Shown here one piece after another: positions 10,346 through 21,200 of a DNA stretch of 64,000 nucleotides. How positions within the stretch are numbered: position 1 is the stretch's first letter; every line of letters begins with the position of its first letter. A model generated the notes under the pieces. The model had not been told where the DNA came from. It made no database searches and worked only from the letters and a program-made list of their open reading frames with translations. Location: NCBI GenBank assembly GCA_029204045.2, contig CM055076.1, forward strand, positions 21,842,074 to 21,906,073, written 5' to 3'. The position numbers and the translations under genes are program-made. The DNA comes from Tillandsia leiboldiana. Its lineage: Eukaryota > Streptophyta > Magnoliopsida > Poales > Bromeliaceae.

Positions 10346-10990
10346 TTATATATACCCTTGTATTATACCACTATTTAAAATAGGTCTTAGAAATTTGGAA
10401 TCTATACAAATCTATTAATCCTCATATCCGAATACACGTGGCATTCTTTCCTTCATCCAAATTTTCAATTAATTAAATCTCACTCTTTCCTTCATCCCAA
10501 TTTTCAAATAATTAAATCCTCAACAATTACCTTAATTAGCTCCAATTAATTAATTATTACCTTATTAAATTCTCAACAATTACGTTAATTAGCTCAAATT
10601 AATTATTACTATATCAGCACTCTTTTCTTCATCCCTCTTTCCAATAGCACTCTTCCTTCATTCCAATTTTTAATTAATTAAATTAATTAGCTCCAATTAG
10701 CTCCAATTAATTATTAACCTATTAAATTCTCAACAATTATGTTAATTAGCTCCCATTAATTATTGCCCTGTGTCCATTGCAACTTCACAAGGTTAATTAG
10801 TCTGATTAATTGTTAATTAGTCCGATTAATTACTTCGTGCCCATTCAACTTCGCGCCCGTACGTTCTTCCTTTTGATTGTTGCAATATTTCATCTTCCTT
10901 CACCATCCATTGTTGCAACATTTCATCTTCCTTCACCATTATGTCTCTTCCTTCGGTTTCTTTTTTTCATCCGTTGTATATTTACTTCCA

Positions 10991-10992
<2 letters not shown>

Positions 10993-11049
<57 letters not shown>
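10993..11049. repeat. (TA)n microsatellite
   Basis: Uninterrupted TA dinucleotides, about 28 units, inside the Helitron. Confidence 0.98.
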
Positions 11050-11054
<5 letters not shown>

Positions 11055-11690
11055 TTTTTTTTGTCTCGAAAATTTTTTTAATTTGAGTGTTGAATTGAGA
11101 GTTTTGGTGATTGATTTTGGGCTCTGCTGGGATGATCTTGGTAAAGTTTTTAGCGCCCTGTTGCTGACATTGCCCGACCCTAGAATGTGGGAGCGTGCTG
11201 CCGCTGTCTTCAAGTGCGTTGCCACCTCGAGAGTAAAAATCGCCGCCGCTTTCTTTTGATTTTTTGTGATTGATTCTTTACGTTTTTTTTTTTTTTCCTC
11301 GGGAACCTATATCAGATTTTTTTATTTGGTGTTACTGTAAGACCTAATGCAACTTTTTTACCTAATATTTTATTTTATCAATTACTATATACGTAATTTA
11401 ATTTTTTACTAATTTTATTTTATTTTTTTGGAGGAATCTTTCGGCGATTTATTACAACGATTTATTTTTTATATGCTGGTGCATTTCTCCGATTCTCCGG
11501 TAAGCCGTAATTCAACACACCTATATTTTAGGTGGTTTTAATATTGTATAAAAATTTTAAATCATTTGATTTGATGTTATTTTAGTTATAATTTTAAAAT
11601 TTTCTAAAAATATTTTTAAAATTTATTATTGAAAGTAAACAAGCATGTAATCTAAAACACAAATTTGGCGTGCATGTTTCGACAGCTTAC

Positions 11691-11830
11691 GTTTGACTAT
11701 ATAGATGACATCGACCATAAACGTTGTCATCAAATATCTACAAGTGGAACAATCAAAACAGATTGTTTGACTATATAGATGGCATCGACCATTAACATTG
11801 GCATCAAATATCTAGGAACAATCAAAACAG
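11691..11830. repeat. Tandem duplication, 74-bp period
   Basis: Two copies share GTTTGACTATATAGATG, CATCGACCAT and CATCAAATATCTA; both are followed by AACAATCAAAACAG. It lies inside the Helitron. Confidence 0.85.
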
Positions 11831-11919
11831 CTTAAAAAAAGTTATCTAATATACTCTTTTTTTTTTACATAGTACTTTATATTTTTAGCACTCAAAAAAT
11901 TAATTATTTATAAATTTTT

Positions 11920-12290
11920 GTATGTAACAGGAGAAGTTCTAAGTACAACTTGGATGAAGCCATGAAGCAATCAAAAGGCAAAAAAAAAAGTGATTAGGTA
12001 ATTATTGTATTACATTTTTTAAATTAAATAAAATAACTTAGCAATTGTATCTATGCTTTTTCCTTTAAGCAATACCTTATATCATTTACTTAAAAAAATT
12101 ATTATTTATCATTTTTTTGTATGTAACATTAGAAGTTCTAAGGCCAATTTGGATGAAGTCGCAAAGCAATTAAGAGGCAAAAAAAAAGAGTGCTTAGATA
12201 ATTATTGTATTAAAATTTTAAAATTTTTTTGTTCCTACATTTTAAAATAAAATAAAATAATTTGCATTTACTCTCTTTTATTTGTAATTA
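11920..12290. repeat. Tandem duplication, 199-bp period
   Basis: Both units start GTATGTAACA, continue through AGAAGTTCTAAG and TTGGATGAAG, and carry the AAGGCAAAAAAAAA and TAATTATTGTATTA motifs. The acceptor-like TATGTAACAG suggests a duplicated exon plus intron from a captured gene. Confidence 0.8.
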
Positions 12291-12516
12291 CGTTGAGAGT
12301 TCTGAAACCGATGAAGAAGGAAAATAAAGATTGTCAAAACAAAAAGAAGAAGAGAAATGAAGATTGTTAAAGCAAAGATATTATAAAAACTATTTGCTAC
12401 AGTATTGGTAGTGACTTACAAAATACGTATTTTTTCGTGTTATCGTAATGTCAAAAATTATTTATATTTTTATTTTAATAATATCTGCCCGCTGCATCGC
12501 GCGGATACTACACTAG

Positions 12517-13028
12517 TAAATGATGAATTATGTCGTAACTAGGCCAAGTTGGAAAGTCATATTGCGTCACATTTCAAATTCTATGTACCTAATTTGCAGT
12601 AAAAATATAGATAAAAAAATTTAAATAATAGAGAGAGCATGACTTTCCAATAGTTTGAGTAAAATAAACAAAATAATTTTTTAAATTTTTTTATATTTAT
12701 ATATTATTTACAAATAAATTAAAATAATTTAAAAAATTTATATATAAGTTTTAAATTAAATAACTATATTTTTACAATACTAATATAGAAAAATTAAAAG
12801 TAAAATAGAAAATTTTCAAAGGATTCAAAAAAATAAAAAGTTGGGGCTTGGACCTTGACCCGCCCAAACCCCTTCCGGAGCCTTGGTTTTCGGACCGGTC
12901 TAAATACCAATTAAGTCTAGTACTAATTGACAAAGAATAATAAATTTATCAGTATCTTGATTGCATGTTATGTAATATAATTAAATTAATTATAAGTATA
13001 TGCGCGTATCACATGGGTACAAATCTAG
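12517..13028. other. AT-rich spacer with possible degenerate Helitron 3' end
   Basis: Noncoding. It ends with GCGCGTATCACATGGGTAC followed by CTAGT at 13025-13029, which resembles a worn Helitron terminus (weak GC stem plus CTAG). No matching 5' end was identified. Confidence 0.3.
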
Positions 13029-13742
13029 TACTTTATACTATTGCACATCGAATTTAAGCAATCTAGTAGAGATCCCCCTCTTACATGCAATATGAGGTAG
13101 GTACGGACTTGCAAACTAAGAATTGAAGCGCCAGGAAATTTTATTTACAGCATACGAGTTATTAATAAGAAAACATGAATCGAGAGTTTTCGATGCTTAC
13201 GTGTCAAGCTCCCCGTTCTCCAAGTCTTTTCTCCAAGTTTTCTATCAGCTCTCCGAGCTCCCCGCAAATGCCGCTGGCCCGTCCCCTCGCGGCAGCCTTT
13301 TCCATACGCGAGACAAGACCTCTCTCCCTCTCTCTCTCCCTCAGCCGATTTACCTCTACTCTAACGCGATTTCCTCACCAACTCCCTCTATCTCTCCCTC
13401 TACTCTAACGCGATTTCCTCACCAACTCGATCTTCCGCCCATACCTCCCACCGACTCCGCCGCGAAGCCATCCCCTCTCTCCTTGAAAACATCTCCTCTC
13501 TCCTTACTCCGCCGCGAAGCGCGGCATGGCGCCTCCCATTCTTCTCACCAACTCCGCCGTGGAGTTGTGTCCTGTTACAGACGGCGGAGTTGTCGCCGCG
13601 GCATGGCGAGCCCCATCTCTCTCACCAACTCCGCCGCGGAGCCCTGCCATCTCTCTCACCAACTCCTCTTACCTCTCCCTCTGCTCTGAGGTGATTCTCC
13701 CACCCACTCCGCCTCTTTTTTATGTGGGAGAAGCGGCGGTAT

Positions 13743-14069
13743 CGCGGAGAAGCGGGAGCTCCAGGTGGAGCTGCGCGAGCTCGGCGTCGTCGCCATCCAC
13801 CGCCTAGAGGGCGAGATCGAGCGCGCGCGCGCCGACCTCGGCGCCGCCGCCTCCGCCGCGATGAAAGCCAGGGCCTTGGCGGAGGAGCTCAGGGCAAAGC
13901 GGGACAAGCTCGGGCCCGAGATCGCGAGTCTCTCCGCGGCGACGAAGGTGAGGGAGAAGGCGATCACCGGGCTGGAGCGGAGTGTGAGGGCTCTCATAAA
14001 GGCCAAGGAGGCGGTGGCGAAGGCGAGTGCGGAGCGCGAGGACGATCAGAGGACGCGGAATAAATTATA
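13743..14069 (+). pseudogene. Captured exon fragment encoding an alanine-rich coiled coil
   Basis: One open frame reads through EKRELQVELRELGVV, IHRLEGEIERARADLG, ALAEELRAKRDKLG and VREKAITGLERSVRAL. It is rich in Glu/Arg/Ala with heptad-like spacing, so a long coiled coil is likely. The frame is entered without a clear start codon, and it runs into AT-rich intron-like sequence after TRNK. I do not recognise the parent gene. It sits inside the putative Helitron together with two downstream micro-exons and is probably a capture remnant. Confidence 0.45.
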
Positions 14070-14344
14070 TGTTAGCCTATATAATTGTTTTTGGGACAAT
14101 TATATCTTACTTTGTTGCAGGAAACAAAGTAAGAGTTGTTTTCCTAACTTGGTTTTGTTTCGGTTTAAGCTTCAATTTTCTACTTTTTCAGGTATGGAAT
14201 ATATTTTTACATGCTTTTCTCGAATGCTGCTGCTATATGGTTTAAGATGAGAATGTTCGATCGAATTGGGATTCATATAGCTGACTCCATTTTGTGGGAT
14301 TGAAGCTTCAGGCAGGTTTTTTTTTCATTATGTTGTTCGCTAAT

Positions 14345-15136
14345 ACACTGTTATATGGGTTACTGATCTTAATCACTAAAATTGCTCTTACTAGGAAATG
14401 TTTTTCCTTTTTCTCTTCTTTCTACTTTCCAGATAAGCTACAACCCAGTCATGAAGCTGTGCATCTATTTGTTTTCGATGTTTTGCAAAGGGCCGGAATT
14501 CTAGATACCAGTTTGCTTCATTGAATGCCTACATGAATGTGGTGGAGAATTAATTGACTGGTGAATTGCTTATTTGAGTTTATCAGAAACCGTACCAAGT
14601 GTTTATTTCAGAAGCTAAGCTCCTCTGGCATTCATCTGGTATGTTCTTTTTTTAACACATTTTGATGTACCATAGTATTATCTGCTTAGTGGACCATTTT
14701 TTTAGGATTGTCCTCTTGGTGAAACTTTTGAGAAACAATATCCTCATTAAACTTTTCTGCTACTTCTTCAACTCTGCTGGTTATCTCATTTGCATGACAA
14801 TGTGCTCTAATTCTATCTGATCTAACTGTTAATGCAAACAACAGATAGGCAACTGGAATACTGTACTAGAAGATAACTAGAATACTAAGGGATCAATTTC
14901 CCCCAATACAAGCACTCGAAGAAAGCTCAAACTTTTAGCCTGCCTGGAGAGCCTTAAATCTTGATACAACCTAAAGTTGTCATTTGTATATCTGAGCGCA
15001 TTTATGAACTATCTGAACATGCCCTCCAAACAATATTCTTATATTTGATCGAACACTGTTATATGGGTTACTGATCTTAATCACTGAAATTGCTCTTACT
15101 AGGAAATGTTTTTCCTTTTTCTCTTCTTTCTACTTT
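14345..15136. repeat. 84-bp direct repeat, copies 708 bp apart
   Basis: 14345-14428 and 15053-15136 are the same 84 bases apart from about one mismatch (ACACTGTTATATGGGTTACT at the start, TTCTTTCTACTTTC at the end). The near-identity means the duplication is young compared with the surrounding decay. Confidence 0.9.
14612..14638 (+). pseudogene. Candidate captured 27-bp exon
   Basis: Preceded by TTTATTTCAG and followed by GTATGTTC. It encodes KLSSSGIHL in phase 0. It would join in frame to the exon at 15193-15252. The parent is unknown. Confidence 0.35.
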
Positions 15137-15192
15137 CTTGAATTCCATTTCTTAATGTTTGGTTTTCCTTTTTTTCTTTTTTCTTTTTTCAG

Positions 15193-15252
15193 AATTCTGC
15201 GCCCCTGGATGCCTGGAAAGAGAAATTATCTAAAAATGCATTTGTCTCGAAG
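15193..15252 (+). pseudogene. Candidate captured 60-bp exon
   Basis: Preceded by CTTTTTTCAG and followed by GTAGGTAC, both good splice signals. It encodes exactly 20 residues beginning NSAPLDAWKEK. It is in frame with the 27-bp exon upstream. Not recognised; probably carried by the Helitron. Confidence 0.4.
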
Positions 15253-15954
15253 GTAGGTACGAAGTTGCTTTTGTATTAAGTGAAAAACTGATACTACTAA
15301 TTGATCTTGGCAATAAATGCAAGTTCATGTTTCTTACCGTAACTTAACTGTATTTGAACTTGCTACTTACAGATTAATACCTGCAATGGATTCTACTGTG
15401 ATTGGTTCTCACCAAACAAGCCATACAAGCCCACTATGTGGACCGAAGCTTGGACTGCTTGGTAATCTTTTTATACTTACCAAACCAACAAACAATCTTA
15501 TTTATTATTCCATCTATAATCTACAGTACAAATCCGCAAATCCGCCATTATGACATCAGCCCACTTTCTTCTTCTCCCGTCCACCAGCAATAAATAATTA
15601 GCCTTTTTCTACTAACAATAAATAATCAGAGAACTTTACGTATTAATCATGCATCTTTTTGGATTTAATTGAATTGTATTACAATTAAATCATGCAGCCA
15701 TTTGGATTTAATCATGCATCTTTTTGGATTTAAAGTTGAAATGATGCTATTTGTTAACGAACAATTGGTATATGTATTAATTTTACTTCTGTGCTCCTTT
15801 TTTTTCCTGACTTATAAAGTTGAAAACCTTATAATATATTAAATATTTTTATCTTTATAAATAATTTATTATTCATTACCTAATCATTATTAATTATTAA
15901 TATTAATTTACTGTAAATATATTCGGCCGCCGCGAAGCGCGGGTGTTTAACTAG

Positions 15955-16271
15955 TATGAATAATATTTGGATAGTAGCCACCCACACTATAGCTCACTAG
16001 AAGAAACATATGCATTCATCTTGTTACATGTCCTTGTTTTGGGCAGTGGTATCAATACAACTACATTAAAGGGTAAAATCTCAATCCTTTTTTCGTGTTT
16101 TCGACTCGGTAGTTCTCTCAGGATATTAGTTTTCTCCTCATCTCTTCGTGTTTTCGAGCCTCTTTTCTTCACCACTTTTCTCTCTCTACCCTACCCTCAA
16201 CTCCCATCTCCTCCTCTCTTTGTGTGTTTTCGGGCCTCAGGATATTTACCCCTCTTCTCTTTTTTTATTTT
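15955..16271. other. Spacer, pyrimidine-rich, no supported gene
   Basis: Continues the sequence interrupted by the preceding Helitron. Contains TTTTCGTGTTTTCGACTC and CTTCGTGTTTTCGAGCC repeats. No coding support. Confidence 0.35.
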
Positions 16272-17205
16272 TACTATAAGAAAATACGACCGTAGAAGTG
16301 GTTGTTAGTTATTGTAGAGACGGTTTAACCGCCTCTACGAATTATAGAGACGGTTCCTACAATCGCCTCTAGACCGTCGGTATAGACAGCACCTCTAGGA
16401 CTGTAGAGACGATTTTAGCGGCCGCCGGGGGTATTTAGAGGTAGTATATAGATGCGGTTTAATCCGCCCCAATATTTCTATTTAAGTTTTTATTATTATT
16501 TAATTTTATTTTTAATATAGTAATAATATAAAGACGATTTGAACCGCCTCGATAAATTTTAACCTGTATCTACAAATATTAATCTATAGATGTGGTTTAA
16601 ACCGCCTCTACGATCATTATTATGTACAAGCAACATGCATAGGTGGTTTCAACCGCCTCTATCTTACAAATATAGTACAAAATAATATTAATATTTATTT
16701 TGATCTACATTTATGAGTAAAAAATTAGCAATAAGAAGATAGTAGCGACATAAGAAAATAAACAACACAAGATAATTAACAATACAAGAAAATTAACATT
16801 TAATCAAAAAGATATATTAACAATACGAATAATTCTCGACAAATAACAAAAACTAATTCTTTAACATGTAATCGAAAATATAATTCCATTCGACATATAT
16901 CCAATAGTAGCAACATAACATGTGATCCAAAACATAATCACATTCAATATATATCCAATAGTAGCAACACACTAAAAAAAAAAAAAAAAAAAAAAGTTTA
17001 AATAGTTATAAAAATAATCAAAATTTGAGTTTCCAAAAGTTCTCCATCTCAAACCTATATTCGATAGTTTTCTTCATTTCTAGGTTCATGACTTGCATTC
17101 GATGATTGATGATTTGGAGAGAATGTATCAATCGGATTAGTATTGCCACCCACAACCTATAAAAGTACCAAACAATATAAATATTGTTATTTATACTAAT
17201 ATGGG
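16272..17205 (+). mobile_element. CACTA-like element remnant with subterminal palindromes
   Basis: It starts with ACTATAAGAAAATACGACC, close to a CACTA terminus whose first C is lost. Subterminal repeats follow: GTAGAGACGGTTTAACCGCC at 16313, TGTGGTTTAAACCGCCTCTA near 16591, GTGGTTTCAACCGCCTCTA near 16642, typical transposase-binding palindromes of this superfamily. At 16864-16970 a roughly 55-bp unit (ATATATCCAATAGTAGCAACA) is repeated. A minus-strand frame near 17020-17160 may be a worn transposase end. The right terminus was not found. Confidence 0.6.
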
Positions 17206-18274
17206 TTATGGGATCCAAGAATCTAAAATAGGAAAAAAACCACCTAGAGGGGGGGTGAATAGGTGCAAATAATAAAACTAAAAAAACTTTGCATAAAAAT
17301 AATCCAATGCGGAAAATAAAAAGTGTACGCAAAATTTTACGTGGAAAACTCCAATCCAGGAGTAAAAAACCACCGGGCCGATCACACGAAAAAATTCACT
17401 AAGATTAAAATACGTATAAGATGATATAACGCAAACCTACGACTCAATCTTTTCCATACTCTCTAAGTAGATCTTCTCCGCTCGTCCTCAACGTGCTTCG
17501 ATCACACGAATTGCATCCAACTTCGAATCCACGAAGTCTAACCGAATCCACGGTCGTCATCAATATAGCACGTATCGATCACACGAATGCGCCTAACTCC
17601 GAATCCACGAAGTCGATAACCTTGAATCCACAAGGACTTCACGCGAATCCACACACCGATCGATGTTTCTTCCAGAAATCGTTGATTGTTTATTGATGTT
17701 GGTGATTTTGAATACTTAGAAAATCTTAAATAGATAAGAAAAACACCGTCTAAGTATTCATTAATTTGATTCTTGTAAAAGAATAACGAGTTGAAAAACT
17801 TGAGAATCAAATCGATAAATATAAAAGAAGAAACTTAAATTAGAATGTGTTCTTCCTTTCTTCTTTATATGTGGATTCTTATTCTTCTTACCCTAAAATA
17901 AAATATGTAGGGTTTATTTATAGGTTAGAAGCCTTTGGAAAGAGATAAGAATAAAAAACTGGCTAAAACATAATTTTTCCGCATCACGGTCCGGACTGGA
18001 ATTACGACGGTCCGAACTGTTGTTAAAATTTCAAAAATAATGGTTTGGGGTCCGAACTGAAATGGGTCTGATTCGGATTGTTTCATGCGAAATAAGAAAT
18101 TCAATGTTCGTGTTCTGGACTGAAAGCAAGCTGGTGTGAACTGGAAATTCGCATGAACCAACCTCTGCTCGGGGTCCGGACTGAAGTGGGTCTGATCCGG
18201 ATCCAAAACAATCAAAAATCCAGTTTTTGATTTTTAAGCCATAGAAAATATTCCAAGTGCTTCTAATCTAATAG

Positions 18275-21200
18275 TGATATGATCCGGATCTCCATGGAGG
18301 TTTTGCGGTGTGATCAGCGGCTTCTGGAGGCCCATGTTGTGTGTGGAGATGGTTGCGTGCAAATCATACCATAGGATTGGACCCGGTGCGAAAATTAGAT
18401 CAAGTTTATCTATCTGGATGCCTTCACCGAAATTTAGAAACGATTTCGCGCAAAACACATATCAAATTTGGATTCAGCACAGAAAAACGATGGAAAATGA
18501 CTATTTGGATATATTTTTCTGAGCCCAGACACCCGAAAACAGGCACCAGAAGTTTTTGTGGTGTTTCGGGTGCATGGAGGAGCCGTGGACCGGAAGTGCC
18601 ATGTGGCGGCTTGTGACTGGGCCGACACAGTAAGTGCGGTCCACGGATCGGGTGCGGGCAGCGCGGGCAGGATGGGCAGAGCGCGCAGGCAGCAGGGGTA
18701 GGCTACCGGGCAGCGGGCAGCGCACCCGCGCGGGGTTGGTGGCACGCTGTCCCCGCGTGGGACACGCGACGCACGCCGATTCGCCGCGCTGCGCCCAGAC
18801 GGATCGGGCCGCGTGGGACCCTTTGTTTCAGCCTGGAGTTTCGGTCAATCCTTGATGTTTTGGCTTTTCTGGACGGTAGGATGAGAGTTTTAGAATGATT
18901 TTTGTGGGAAAATCTCCAGGACTCGAAGATCTACAACATTGGTATATATCTTTTTTCCTAGATCTGAGTTTTTATGGGGGTTTAATTATCATCTTTAGAA
19001 CAACTTGTTGCATTCGTGCACAGATTGAACTTGTTGGATAGTTCAAAATATTTATGGGTTTTCTTCCTCATCTGAGCATGAATTTTGGAGTTCTTTAGCT
19101 CGATTCACATCTACTCTCAACAAGTAATCCAATGGCACCTCTCTTGCTGGATTTGGAGCACGTTTGATTAGGTAACATAACCAATATTCTCAGCTCTGTT
19201 TTAAGGGTTATAGCAGTGCAGATTTTGTTTCCCCCTTTGAGCATTAAGCCTTGGTTTGAGGATAACTTGGAGAATATTGGGTTTTTTTTTTTCAGAATTT
19301 TAAGTCGGGATATCTTTTTAATTTCGAGGTGAGCAAGTTCTCTTTTGTGTTATGTGGATAATTCTCTGTGAAAAGGCCTCTAATTAAGCTTGGAAGTTCA
19401 AGCTATGTTTATGTCAACATTTTGGGACATCATGTAATATTTTGTTAAGTTGTTTATTACAAGAAAATTTATGATGGATTTTTACAGCTTCTCAGGCAAC
19501 GGGCAGCGGGCAGCGCACGCGCGCGGGGTTGGCGGCGCGCTGTCCCTGCGTGGGACATGCGGCTTGCGCCGATTCACCGCACTGCGCCCACTCGGATCGG
19601 GCCGTGTGGCACGATCTGAGCCCTCCACCCGAGAAGCGGGAACGGCTAGATCTCTGCCGCGTGGCTGGGCTCCTGTGCGAGCTGGGCCAGGTCCGTTACT
19701 GTAGCAATAGGAGCTCATTTTTCTTCTTCTTCCTTCTCTAATGGTTTTTAAAGTAGATTTCCTCCCCACTTTGAGCTCTTTGGACACTTGATTTTTCAGA
19801 GGGGTTTTTAGCAGAGCTTCATCTACAACCTTACTACAATACTGGATTTTTTGGGGGGGGCATTTTGAAGGCTCTTTGATCACCTTCTTCATCCACCTTG
19901 GAGGACATCACCGTTGTTGCACTCACAGCCCTCTTCATCGCGTTTCGGTGCAAAAATTCCACAGAGCTAACCAGAGAGAGTTTTGGCCTGGTTTTTGGTT
20001 CTACATCTTCACAAGAGGTAGGTCTACAACTTTGGTATTCAAATCTCCCATTGGATCATGAGATTTTACAGAGTTTTGAGGCCATCTTTGGGACCCTTTG
20101 TTTCAGCATGGAGCTTTGGTCAATCCTTGGTCTTTTGGCTTTTCTGGACGGTTGGATGGGAGTCTTAGGATGATTTTTGTGGAAAAATCCCCAGGACTCA
20201 AAAATCTACAACATTGGTATGTATCTTTTCCCCTGTATCTGAGTTTTTATGGGGGTTTAATTATCATCTTTAGAACACCTTACTGCATTCGTGCACAGAT
20301 TGAACTTGTTGGATAGTTCAAAATATTTATGGGTTTTCTTCTTCATCCGAGCATGGATTTTAGAGTTCTTTAGCTCGATTCATATCTACGCTCGACAAGA
20401 AATCCAATGGCACCTTTCTTGCTGGGTTTGGAGCATGTTTGATTAGGTAACATTATCGATCTTCTCAGCTCTATTTTAAGCGTTATAGCAGTGCATATTT
20501 TGTTTGCCCCTTTGAGCATTAAGCCTTGGTTTGAGGATAACTTGGAGTATTGGGTTTTTTTTCAGAATTTCAAGTTGGGACATCTTCTTAACTTCAAGGT
20601 GAGCAAGTTCTCTTTTGTGTTATGTGGATAATTCTCTGTGAAAAGGCCTCTAATTAAGCTTGGAAGTTCAAACTATGTTTATCTCAACATTTTGGGACAG
20701 CATGTAATATTTTGTTAAGTTGTTTATTGCAAGGGAATTTATGATGGATTTTTAGAGCTTTAAAGATATTCATGTGATTGAGGACACTTCATTTTTGCTG
20801 TGGGAAGCTTCATTTTGAGGTATTGGGTGTTAATTGTGAATTTTATTTAGCCTAAGACTATATGCTGAAATTCTGGAATTTAATCGCGCAGCGTGTAGTG
20901 TTTTGGCAATTGCGCTCAATCCGAGTGGCGGATTGGGTTGATTCTTGCGGCGTTGGATTTCTGAGAGGTAGATATTTCTACACGCAAAATTTCAGCTTCA
21001 TCGGGCAGCGGATCGTCATGTTCCAGGTGGGTTGGTTTTCCTCCAAAATCGGCGAGCGGTTCCCTAATTCTATCCTCATAGTGAGCAAGCATGGTTGAAT
21101 GTACACTTTATATGATTGAGATGTAAACATGAGATGTTCTCTATTTTATGTTGATTAAGGCTTACATGATAAGATGAACCATACTTTAAGATTGAGAGTA

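Larger units (their letters stand above)
10401..12516 (+). mobile_element. Non-autonomous Helitron
   Basis: The 5' end TCTATACAAATCTATTAAT at 10401 follows an A. The 3' end is CTAG at 12513-12516 followed by T, giving the A|T insertion expected of Helitrons. A GC-rich stem-loop (GCCCGCTGCATCGCGCGG, about 12487-12504) lies 9 bases before CTAG. No Rep/helicase is encoded. Inside are a (TA)n array, a 74-bp duplication, a 199-bp duplication and a GC-rich stretch (11140-11257) that may be captured exon sequence. The right tandem unit preserves an exon-like frame with LDE-AKQ-GKKK. Confidence 0.8.
13029..15954 (+). mobile_element. Helitron with captured gene fragments (3' end certain, 5' end uncertain)
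   Basis: The 3' terminus is clear: a strong GC stem-loop (CGCCGCGAAGCGCGGG, about 15928-15943), a short spacer, CTAG at 15951-15954, then T. The interior holds GC-rich exon-like sequence (13190-14069) followed by spliced-looking short exons (14612-14638, 15193-15252), the pattern of a Helitron that has captured pieces of a host gene. The 5' TC end could not be placed; 13029 is only a bound. Confidence 0.6.

Noticed and set aside
12053..12250. Small plus-strand frame with KANLDEVAKQLRGKKKE as a gene
   Set aside because: It is the second unit of a 199-bp duplication inside a Helitron, and the first unit is interrupted.
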